Source of the DNA: Streptomyces sp. NBC_00557
GTDB lineage: Bacteria > Actinomycetota > Actinomycetes > Streptomycetales > Streptomycetaceae
DNA length: 64,000 nt
NCBI RefSeq assembly: GCF_036345995.1
Contig: NZ_CP107796.1
Location: 1,798,001 to 1,862,000, forward strand
Direction of reading: 5' to 3'
Shown: one piece after another, positions 1 through 8,509 of the stretch
Numbering within the stretch: the stretch's first letter is position 1
How the letters are laid out: every line of letters begins with the position of its first letter
Notes under the pieces: generated by a model
The model's database searches: none
Told to the model about the DNA's origin: nothing
Seen by the model: the letters and a program-made list of their open reading frames with translations, nothing else
Program-made: the position numbers and the translations under genes

Positions 1-350
1 TCATGGCGCTCAACCCGCAGGGCCGCCACGCCAGGAACTACGAGCCGAACTCCTACGACGGTCCCGTCGAGACCGGCCGTCCGCTGTCGGCGCCGCTGCC
101 GGTGTCCGGGTACACCGGCAACCACGAGGCCCCGCTGCACACCAAGGACGACGACTTCGTCCAGGCCGGTGAGCTCTACCGCCTGATGTCGCAGGCGGAG
201 AAGTCCCGCCTGATCGCGAACATCGCCGGGGGCCTGTCCCAGGTCTCCCGCAACGACGTGATCGAGAAGAACCTGGCCCACTTCCACGCCGCCGACCCCG
301 AGTACGGCAAGCGCGTGGCGGAGGCGGTCCGCGCCCTGCGCGAGGACTGA
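1..350 (+). CDS. Catalase, C-terminal part (5' end outside window)
   Basis: This is the last ~115 residues of a heme catalase, which breaks hydrogen peroxide down to water and oxygen in the cytoplasm. The segment opens at the LNPQGRHARNYEPNSY stretch, near the end of the catalase core, and continues through the C-terminal helical part with the typical LMSQAEKSRLIANIAG and IEKNLAHFHAADPEYG segments. The start and the heme-ligand region lie upstream of base 1. The stop is TGA at 348-350. A catalase next to glyoxylate carboligase fits a purine/ureide setting, where urate oxidation releases peroxide; that link is inference. The family assignment is firm. Confidence 0.93.
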   Translation, partial: MALNPQGRHARNYEPNSYDGPVETGRPLSAPLPVSGYTGNHEAPLHTKDDDFVQAGELYRLMSQAEKSRLIANIAGGLSQVSRNDVIEKNLAHFHAADPEYGKRVAEAVRALRED

Positions 351-553
351 CAGGGCGAGGACCGTGGTGGCCTGCGAGCCAGTGCGGTGGTGAAGGACCG
401 GGGCCCCTTCTCGACCAGAGGGAAGGGCACCCCGGCTCCGTCGTAGCCACCGCGGTCCCGCCCAGCCCCCTTCGACGGGGGCCACCCGCTCCGTCCGGCG
501 GCGCGAACGACCTGTCGCGCCCGGCCTCGCGCCGCCGGACGGTCACCACGCTG

Positions 554-596
554 AACGCTCCCTGCGCCGGTTCGCTCCCTCCGGCGAGGGAGCGTT
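554..596. repeat. Strong hairpin downstream of catalase
   Basis: A ~43-nt imperfect inverted repeat. AACGCTCCCTGCGCCGG pairs with CCGGCGAGGGAGCGTT (one bulged base) around a 10-nt loop. It lies 200 bp after the catalase stop and just before a MOSC gene remnant, in the otherwise geneless stretch 351-634. It may be a late terminator or the scar of a rearrangement. No U-tract follows, as is usual in streptomycetes. Confidence 0.5.
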
Positions 597-634
597 CGGC
601 GTTGCCGGGCAGTTCCCCACGGCCCCGGCCGCCG

Positions 635-772
635 GTGATCACGGAGGCCGCGCCGCGCGCCGGCACGCTGCTGCGCATCGGCGACTCCGCGGTCCTGGAG
701 GTCACCGGCCTGCGCACTCCCTGCCTGCAGATCGACAACTTCCGGCACGGGCTGCTGAAGCAGGTCGTCGGC
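635..772 (+). pseudogene. MOSC-domain protein remnant
   Basis: About 46 codons read as the core of a MOSC (molybdenum cofactor sulfurase C-terminal) domain. The stretch GTLLRIGDSAVLEVTGLR is followed by TPC-QIDNFRHGLLKQVVG, and includes the conserved cysteine of the RTPC motif. The N-terminal half and the rest of the C-terminal half of a normal ~170-residue MOSC protein are missing. Beyond residue VVG the reading frame drifts into unrelated sequence that overlaps the next gene. No start codon with a ribosome site precedes it. I read it as a decayed gene fragment. Intact MOSC proteins of this type bind sulfur-bearing cofactors. Confidence 0.6.
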
Positions 773-807
773 GTGCGCATCGCCGTCCCGCGCCGCACGC
801 TGAAGAC

Positions 808-1038
808 ATGGGCAATACGCAGTACCCGCACATCGTGGTGCACTCCCCCGCTCTCGACGGGTCGCGGCGGGTGACCGAGGGGCACGTGACGCTGGGGATC
901 GCCTCGCATCTGGACGATGTCGTGGAGATCCTGCGGCTGGCCGATCTGGACCGGATCGAGGTGGAGGAGAGCGATCTGATCGAGTGGCAGGGCGGCGGGC
1001 CCGACGACTGGCCGGGGCTGTCGGAGTACGAGCTGTAG
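808..1038 (+). CDS. Small conserved-looking hypothetical protein, 76 aa
   Basis: A 76-residue acidic protein without a signal peptide, membrane segment or cysteines. It begins MGNTQYPHIVVHSP and ends with an acidic, Trp-containing tail (DLIEWQGGGPDDWPGLSEYEL). Composition and third-position GC look coding, and the ORF sits in a real gap between the MOSC remnant and gcl. The ATG at 808 has no clear Shine-Dalgarno sequence, so the start is uncertain. Its function is not recognised. Small soluble proteins of this sort are common in Streptomyces. Confidence 0.6.
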   Translation: MGNTQYPHIVVHSPALDGSRRVTEGHVTLGIASHLDDVVEILRLADLDRIEVEESDLIEWQGGGPDDWPGLSEYEL

Positions 1039-1151
1039 CGACAGGGTGTACGACAGCGGTCGTAGACGGGCTACGGCACCCTCAAATCAACCTCTGAAGA
1101 CGGGGCTGGAGGCGTCAACCGCCCCCGCGGTAGGGCAGATTACGTGCACCA

Positions 1152-1180
1152 GGGCCCGCCGGCACGGGGGCGGCGGGCCC
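1152..1180. terminator. Hairpin terminator candidate
   Basis: GGGCCCGCCG pairs perfectly with CGGCGGGCCC (10 bp, 9-nt loop). It lies in the convergent gap between the 76-aa gene (+) and gcl (-), so it could end transcription from the left. Confidence 0.55.
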
Positions 1181-1221
1181 CTCACGGGGGAGCACGACGG
1201 GGGATGCCACGGGGGACGCGA

Positions 1222-1255
1222 AAGGGCGGCCCGTCCAGCGGGACGGGCCGCCCTT
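1222..1255. terminator. gcl terminator, perfect 15-bp hairpin
   Basis: AAGGGCGGCCCGTCC pairs perfectly with GGACGGGCCGCCCTT around the tetraloop AGCG. It starts 17 bp past the gcl stop codon on the minus strand. The A/T pairs at its base and its position make it a convincing bidirectional terminator. Confidence 0.8.
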
Positions 1256-1271
1256 GGTGTGCCCGGCGGTG

Positions 1272-3059
<1,788 letters not shown>

Positions 3060-3138
3060 CGAGTACTCCTGCTCCGGCTTCTCGGATGCGTACTCCCGTC
3101 GCGCCCCGCGGTGAGCACAGTCTCCAGGTCTCCTGTTA

Positions 3139-3153
3139 TTCCGCATTGCGGAA
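3139..3153. promoter_or_regulatory. Palindromic operator upstream of gcl
   Basis: TTCCGC-ATT-GCGGAA, with perfect 6-bp arms, lies 80 bp upstream of the gcl start. A second inverted pair, TTCTAC (3160-3165) and GTAGAA (3180-3185), follows. In S. coelicolor, gcl belongs to the regulon of the IclR-family repressor AllR. That makes AllR a candidate here by inference only; I have not matched its experimentally defined site. Confidence 0.55.
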
Positions 3154-3309
3154 GTTACTTTCTACTATCTGGAAGCAATGTAGAAGCGCGGGACCATGTC
3201 GTCAAGAGCGGCCGGGACGGGACAAGAGCCGGACAAGCGGGGCCCGGAGGGAGGACGATGGGAGCCGCTGTCCCGCGACGGATCCGACGCGACGCCTGGG
3301 AGATGGGTC

Positions 3310-4080
3310 ATGCCCGAGAGCGTGCCGGTGCGCTGCCCGGCCTGCCGGCGCGAGCACTTCTACACCGCGCCGTCGTACCCCTGCGCCTGCGGCGCGCCCA
3401 CCGCCCCGCGCCTCGACCCGGCCGCCGAACCGGCCGTGGCGGCCCACCGGGCCTGGGACGACGAGTGGCTCACCGTGCCCTGCGCCGCCTGCGGACGCCG
3501 CAACCAGTGGCCGCGTCCGGAGCTGGGCTGCCCCTGCGGCACGGTCCTGCGCATCCCGGTGACGACTGCGGCGGACACCGGCACACCGCCGGGGGCGGCC
3601 GAGACGTTCCCGGCCGCCCTGGGCACACCGCCGGCGGGACCCGGGCCGGAGCCCGCCGCCCGCCGCCCCGCCTTCCCGCCGCGCGCCATCCGCACCGCCC
3701 TCGACGCCGTGACCGTCGCCGCGCTCCATCTGCGCCGGCTCGGCTACGGGGACGTCCGCCGCGCCGACCAGCGGCCCCCGAACGGCATCGGGCTCGCCGC
3801 GCCCGGCCTCCTCGCCCAGGTCGACCCCACCGTGCGCCCGGCGGCGCCCCGCGATGTTGAGTGCCTGTGGCTGACCGCGATGACGGAGTCGGCGGACTGC
3901 GTGTACTTCTCCCTCGCCGGGTACACCGACGCCGCCCGCAGCGGCGCGGACGCCCTCGGCGTCCCCCTGTTCGTCCTGGACCTCGCGGGCGTCGCCCGGC
4001 CGGTGAACGAACCGGCCGGCACACTGAACACCACCGGCGCACCGGGACGGGGCACGCGGCCGGCTCCCGACGGCCTCTGA
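3310..4080 (+). CDS. Zinc-ribbon protein with restriction-endonuclease-like C-terminal domain
   Basis: A ~256-aa soluble protein. Two zinc-ribbon-like cysteine pairs stand near the start (CPACRREHFY with CACGAP, then CAACGRRN with CPCG). A Pro-rich linker and a C-terminal alpha/beta domain follow, resembling the Mrr/RecB-like nuclease fold: VAALHLRRLGYGDVRRAD, GIGLAAPGLLAQVDP and YFSLAGYTDAARSGADALGVPLFVLDLAG. Active members carry Q-x-K where this protein reads AQVD, so the catalytic lysine appears lost. I chose the ATG at 3310 because GGAG lies 8 nt upstream; an earlier in-frame GTG at 3196 would add 38 unlikely residues. It may bind nucleic acid without cutting. Function unknown. Confidence 0.7.
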   Translation: MPESVPVRCPACRREHFYTAPSYPCACGAPTAPRLDPAAEPAVAAHRAWDDEWLTVPCAACGRRNQWPRPELGCPCGTVLRIPVTTAADTGTPPGAAETFPAALGTPPAGPGPEPAARRPAFPPRAIRTALDAVTVAALHLRRLGYGDVRRADQRPPNGIGLAAPGLLAQVDPTVRPAAPRDVECLWLTAMTESADCVYFSLAGYTDAARSGADALGVPLFVLDLAGVARPVNEPAGTLNTTGAPGRGTRPAPDGL

Positions 4081-4107
4081 GAACCCGTCGGCGCAAAGAA
4101 GCCGATG

Positions 4108-4155
4108 CTCGCTCAGCGGCGTTTCACGCTTCTCGCCCAGCGGCGTTTCACGCCT
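4108..4155. repeat. 24-bp tandem duplication over a gene 3' end
   Basis: Two adjacent 24-bp units (4108-4131 and 4132-4155), each containing CAGCGGCGTTTCACGC, differ at two positions. The right unit carries the stop codon of the acyl-CoA synthetase (4148-4150). The left unit carries an in-phase copy of that stop. It looks like slippage duplication of the gene end. Confidence 0.75.
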
Positions 4156-5740
4156 GGTACATCTCCCGCAGTTCGACTTTGCGCACCTTTCCGGACACCG
4201 TCATCGGGAAGGAGTCGAGGATCCGCAGCCTGCTGGGGATCTTGTAGTGCGCGAGCCGGCCGTGGCAGAAGGCGCGCAGTTCCTCCAGGGTGAGGGGGTC
4301 GGCCGCGTCCTGCGGGATCACGCAGGCCAGCACCTCCTCGCCGTAACTCTCGTGCGGCACCCCGACGACCTGGACGTCCCTGATCTTGGGGTGGGCGTAG
4401 AGGAACTCCTCGATCTCGCGCGGGTAGATGTTCTCGCCGCCCCGGATGATCATGTCCTTGATCCGGCCGACGATCTCGACGTAGCCGTCCTCGCGCATCA
4501 CCGCCAGGTCCCCGGTGTGCATCCAGCGGCCCGCGTCGACGGCCTCGGCGGTCTTCTCCGGCTCGTTCCAGTAGCCGAGCATCACGCTGTAGCCGCGGGT
4601 GCACAACTCGCCCGCCGTGCCGCGCGGCCGGGTGACCCCGGTGGCCGGGTCGACGACCTTGACCTCCAGGTGGGGCAGGACGCGGCCGACGGTGCCGGTG
4701 CGGTGCTCCAGGTCGTCGTCGCGGCGGGTCTGGAGCGACACCGGCGATGTCTCGGTCATGCCGTAGCAGATGGACACCTCCGCCATGTGCATCTCGGCGA
4801 CCACCCGCTTCATCACCTCCACCGGGCAGGGCGAGCCCGCCATGATGCCGGTGCGCAGCGAGGAGAGGTCGTAACGGGCGAAGTCCGGGAGGTTCAGCTC
4901 GGCGATGAACATGGTCGGGACGCCGTAGAGGGACGTACAGCGTTCCCGCTGGACGGCTTCCAGGGTGGCCTTCGGGTCGAAGGAGGGGGCCGGGATGACC
5001 ATGCAGGCGCCGTGCGAGGTGGCCGCGAGGTTGCCCATCACCATGCCGAAGCAGTGGTAGAACGGCACCGGGATGCAGATCCTGTCCTGCTCGGTGTAGG
5101 CGACCAACTCCCCGACGAAGAAACCGTTGTTGAGGATGTTGTGGTGGGAGAGGGTGGCGCCCTTCGGGAATCCGGTCGTCCCCGAGGTGTACTGGATGTT
5201 GATCGGGTCGTCGCAGGACAGCTCCTCGTACGCGGCGTCCCCGGTGCCGCGCGCGAGCAGCGCCTCCCAACCGGGGTCGCCGATGTACACGACCTCGCGC
5301 AGCGCCGGGCAGTGGTGGCGGACCTCCTCGACCATCGCGCGGTAGTCGCTGGTCTTGTGGCTCAGAGAGGCGACGAGCAGCGAGATCCCGGCCTGGTTCA
5401 GGACGTACTCGACCTCGTGGGTGCGGTAGGCCGGGTTGATGTTCACCATGATGGCGCCGATGCGGGCGGTGGCGTACTGGACCAGGACCCACTCCGGGCA
5501 GTTGACGGCCCAGATGCCCACCCGGTCGCCCTTGGCGACTCCGCTCGCCGCCAGCGCCTGCGCCAGCTCCTCGACGGCGGCGCCGAACTCGGCGTACGTC
5601 CAGCGCCGCCCCGAGGGCACGTCGACCAGCGCCTCGCGCTCCGGCCACTTAGCCACGGCCCGGTCGAGGTTGGCGCCGATGGTGTCGCCGAGCAGGGCGG
5701 TGGCACCGGTTCCGTGGGTGTACGACAGCTCGGCGGTCAC
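4148..5740 (-). CDS. AMP-dependent fatty acyl-CoA synthetase/ligase
   Basis: A 530-aa ANL-superfamily ligase that activates a carboxylic acid as acyl-AMP and then acyl-CoA. The AMP-binding P-loop [11 protein letters not shown], the hinge region [21 protein letters not shown] and the C-terminal catalytic-lysine motif [11 protein letters not shown] are all intact. The overall pattern suggests medium- or long-chain acids. Translation starts at GTG 5740 with AGGAGG upstream. Its first bases overlap the stop codon of the upstream ligase (GTGA), so the two are translationally coupled. A 24-bp duplication covers the stop codon. The preferred substrate cannot be told from sequence. Confidence 0.92.
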   Translation of the reverse strand: MTAELSYTHGTGATALLGDTIGANLDRAVAKWPEREALVDVPSGRRWTYAEFGAAVEELAQALAASGVAKGDRVGIWAVNCPEWVLVQYATARIGAIMVNINPAYRTHEVEYVLNQAGISLLVASLSHKTSDYRAMVEEVRHHCPALREVVYIGDPGWEALLARGTGDAAYEELSCDDPINIQYTSGTTGFPKGATLSHHNILNNGFFVGELVAYTEQDRICIPVPFYHCFGMVMGNLAATSHGACMVIPAPSFDPKATLEAVQRERCTSLYGVPTMFIAELNLPDFARYDLSSLRTGIMAGSPCPVEVMKRVVAEMHMAEVSICYGMTETSPVSLQTRRDDDLEHRTGTVGRVLPHLEVKVVDPATGVTRPRGTAGELCTRGYSVMLGYWNEPEKTAEAVDAGRWMHTGDLAVMREDGYVEIVGRIKDMIIRGGENIYPREIEEFLYAHPKIRDVQVVGVPHESYGEEVLACVIPQDAADPLTLEELRAFCHGRLAHYKIPSRLRILDSFPMTVSGKVRKVELREMYQA

Positions 5741-7410
5741 CGGAAGTCCTCCTCGCGGTACTCGTTCCCGGAGCCCTGGGCCGTCGCCTCGCGCAGCTCG
5801 ATCCGGCGGATCTTGCCGGAGACGGTCTTGGGCAGCGGGCCGAACTCCAGCCGGCGGATGCGCTTGTAGGGGGCGAGCACCTGGCGGGAGTGCTCGAAGA
5901 TGACCTTCGCGGTGTCCGGTCCGGGCTCGTAGCCCGCGGCGAGCACGACGTACGCCTTGGGCACGGCGAGCCGCAGCTCGTCCGGCGCGGGCACGACGGC
6001 GGCCTCGGCCACCGCCTCGTGCTCCAGCAGCGCGCTCTCCAGCTCGAACGGGCTGATCTTGTAGTCGCTGGCCTTGAACACGTCGTCGGCGCGCCCGACG
6101 TAGAAGATGTATCCGTCCTCGTCCCGGCGTCCGATGTCCCCGGTGCGGTAGTAGCCGCCCGCCATGGCCTCCGCCGTGCGGTCCGGGTCGCCGTGGTAGC
6201 CGGTCATCAGGCCGACCGGGCGCTCGGCGAGGTCCAGGGCGATCTCGCCCTCGGCGGCGCCGGGCGCGCCGGAGACCGGGTCGAGGAGTTCGACGCGGTA
6301 GCCGGGGCTGGGCCGGCCCATGGAGCCGGGCTTCAGCGGCTGGCCGGGGCTGTTGGAGACCTGCACCGCGGTCTCGGTCTGCCCGAAGCCGTCCCGGATG
6401 GTGACGCCCCAGGCCCGCCGGACCTGCTCGATGACCTCGGGGTTGAGCGGCTCCCCCGCGGCCACCACCTCGCGGGGCGGGGTGCGCAACTGGCCGAGGT
6501 CGGCCTGGATGAGCATGCGCCACACGGTCGGCGGGGCGCAGAAGGTGGTGACGCCCACCCGGTCCATCTCGGCCATCAGCCGGGCGGCGTCGAACCGCGT
6601 GTAGTTGAAGAGGAAGACGGTCGCCTCGGCGTTCCACGGCGCGAACAGGTTGGACCAGGCGTGCTTGGCCCAGCCCGGCGAGGAGATGTTCAGGTGCACG
6701 TCGCCGGGTTTCAGGCCGATCCAGTACATGGTCGCCAGATGCCCGATCGGGTACGAGGTGTGGGTGTGCTCGACCAGCTTGGGGCGTGCGGTCGTACCGG
6801 AGGTGAAGTAGAGCATCAGCGGGTCGTCGGCGAGGGTGGGGCCGTCGGGGAGGAACTCCGCCGGGGCCGTGTACGCGTCCTCGTACGGCTCCCAGCCCTG
6901 CTCGGGCAGGCCGCCGACCGCGATCCGGGTGTAGGCGCCCGGCACGCCGTCGAACTTGGCGGTGTCCTCGGCCCGTACGATCACGTGCCTGACCCGGCCC
7001 CGGTCCACCCGGTCGCACAGGTCGGCCGGGCCGAGCAGCGGGGTGGCCGGAATGACCACGGCGCGCAGCTTCATCGCGGCCAGCATGGTCTCCCACAGCT
7101 CGGTCTGGTTGCCGAGCATGACCAGGATCCGGTCCTCGGCGGCGACACCCCGGTTGCGCAGGTGGTTCGCGACCCGGTTCGAGCGCTCGGACATCTCGGC
7201 GAAGGACAGCCGCCGTTCGGCGCCGTCCTCCTCGACGATGTGCAGCGCGGTCCGGTCGTTGCCGGCGGCGATCGCGTCGAACCAGTCCAGCGCCCAGTTG
7301 AAGTGCGCGGGCCGCGGCCAGGCGAAGCCCGCGTACGCGGCCGCATAGTCCTCGCGGTGTGCCAGCAGGAAGTCCCGCGCCCCGCGGAACTGCTCGGTCG
7401 CCGTCGTCAT
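5737..7410 (-). CDS. Acyl-CoA synthetase, medium-chain (ACSM)-like
   Basis: A 557-aa AMP-forming ligase, first of the two-gene ligase operon. It has the P-loop [10 protein letters not shown], the motif DGFGQTETA, the hinge [20 protein letters not shown] and the C-terminal lysine motif [11 protein letters not shown]. The N-terminal part ([12 protein letters not shown]) matches the acetyl/medium-chain acyl-CoA synthetase branch. It starts at ATG 7410 with a strong AGGAGG 5 nt upstream, and ends in a GTGA overlap with the next ligase. The promoter lies in the short gap shared with the divergent LuxR regulator, which is the likely controller. Two different ligases in one operon may handle acids of different chain length; that is inference. 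Confidence 0.92.
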   Translation of the reverse strand: MTTATEQFRGARDFLLAHREDYAAAYAGFAWPRPAHFNWALDWFDAIAAGNDRTALHIVEEDGAERRLSFAEMSERSNRVANHLRNRGVAAEDRILVMLGNQTELWETMLAAMKLRAVVIPATPLLGPADLCDRVDRGRVRHVIVRAEDTAKFDGVPGAYTRIAVGGLPEQGWEPYEDAYTAPAEFLPDGPTLADDPLMLYFTSGTTARPKLVEHTHTSYPIGHLATMYWIGLKPGDVHLNISSPGWAKHAWSNLFAPWNAEATVFLFNYTRFDAARLMAEMDRVGVTTFCAPPTVWRMLIQADLGQLRTPPREVVAAGEPLNPEVIEQVRRAWGVTIRDGFGQTETAVQVSNSPGQPLKPGSMGRPSPGYRVELLDPVSGAPGAAEGEIALDLAERPVGLMTGYHGDPDRTAEAMAGGYYRTGDIGRRDEDGYIFYVGRADDVFKASDYKISPFELESALLEHEAVAEAAVVPAPDELRLAVPKAYVVLAAGYEPGPDTAKVIFEHSRQVLAPYKRIRRLEFGPLPKTVSGKIRRIELREATAQGSGNEYREEDFR

Positions 7411-7480
7411 CTGTCCTCCTCGTACCGGACCATTGCCGGGCGGCTCTCTGGCATCGTCTAATCCGTGATGCAGGTCTCAC

Positions 7481-7498
7481 CACCCCCGAACGGGGGTG
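7481..7498. promoter_or_regulatory. CACCCCC/GGGGGTG palindrome at ligase-regulator divergence
   Basis: CACCCCC-GAAC-GGGGGTG has perfect 7-bp arms. It lies between the divergently transcribed ligase operon and the LuxR gene, just before the regulator's preferred GTG start. It could be the autoregulatory operator. A related ACCCCC-TA-GGGGGT palindrome occurs at 11371-11384. Confidence 0.5.
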
Positions 7499-7521
7499 TG
7501 GGCGGCAGAAAGGGCGAGCAG

Positions 7522-8352
7522 GTGACGGCAGACGCGGCGGAGGCGGTGGAGATCGGCGGCGCGCTGGGCCGGCTGCGGCGGGCCACGGGCCTTCCCGTCG
7601 CCTTCGGCGGCCTCGTGGAGTCCGGCCGGCCGCAGATCCGGATCAGCGAGCTGAGCGGCACGACGACCACCGCCCTGCGCTCCCTCGCGGTGACCTCGGG
7701 CAACGGGCTCGGCGGCAAGGCGGTGGCGCTGGCCCGGCCGTGCGCCGTGACCGACTACTCCAGCTCCCGGCAGATCAGCCACGAGTACGACGCCCCGGTG
7801 GCCGCCGAGGGCATCCGCTCGGTGCTCGCGGTGCCGGTGGTGGTGCGGCGCCGGGTGCGCGGGGTGCTCTACGGCGCGCTGCGCTCGGCCCAGCCGCTCG
7901 GTGACCGCACGCTGGGCGCGGCCATGGCCGTCGCGCGGGACGTGGAGCAGGCGCTGGTGGTGCGGGACGAGGCCGGGGAGCTGCTGGCGGCGGCGCGGCC
8001 GGAGCCCGCCGACCGCGACCGGGGCGCCGCCTGGGAACAGGTCCGTGAGGCGCACGCGGCGCTGCGGGCCCTGGCGCCGCGGATCGGTGATCCGGACCTG
8101 CGCGCGGAACTGCTGGCGGCCTGCGGCCTGCTGACGGCGCCGCCACGCTCCGGTGGTGTGACCCTGGCGCCGCGGGAACTCGACGTGTTGTCCTGGGTGG
8201 CGGCGGGGGCGACCAACGCGACCGTGGCCGAGCGGCTGGGGCTGCGCCCGGAGACGGTGAAGGGCTATCTGCGCTCGGCGATGCGGAAGCTGGGCGCGCA
8301 CACCCGAGGGGAGGCGGTGACCGCGGCCCGCAGGGCGGGGCTGTTGCCGTGA
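7522..8352 (+). CDS. GAF-domain LuxR-family transcriptional regulator
   Basis: A ~276-aa regulator with an N-terminal GAF-like sensor (about residues 10-150, with [20 protein letters not shown] and [25 protein letters not shown]). A helical linker leads to a C-terminal GerE/LuxR helix-turn-helix ([44 protein letters not shown]). It is divergent from the two acyl-CoA ligases and probably controls them in response to a small molecule. I prefer the GTG at 7522, which has AAAGG 8 nt upstream; starting there leaves a palindromic operator outside the gene. Starts at 7465 (GTG) or 7468 (ATG) are possible and would place that palindrome inside the coding region. Confidence 0.85.
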   Translation: MTADAAEAVEIGGALGRLRRATGLPVAFGGLVESGRPQIRISELSGTTTTALRSLAVTSGNGLGGKAVALARPCAVTDYSSSRQISHEYDAPVAAEGIRSVLAVPVVVRRRVRGVLYGALRSAQPLGDRTLGAAMAVARDVEQALVVRDEAGELLAAARPEPADRDRGAAWEQVREAHAALRALAPRIGDPDLRAELLAACGLLTAPPRSGGVTLAPRELDVLSWVAAGATNATVAERLGLRPETVKGYLRSAMRKLGAHTRGEAVTAARRAGLLP

Positions 8353-8509
8353 CGCGACGGTCGTCAGGAAACCTTCTCGTTCCGGCCTGGGCGCCTTTAA
8401 TTTCCTCGTCCTTGACCGTCTGTTATTTCCCTCACCACAGCCTCCGTCCGAATTTCCAGGATCGTTGCCTAGAATTTGGCCCGGACACGACACGAGGGGA
8501 GCGGTGACC

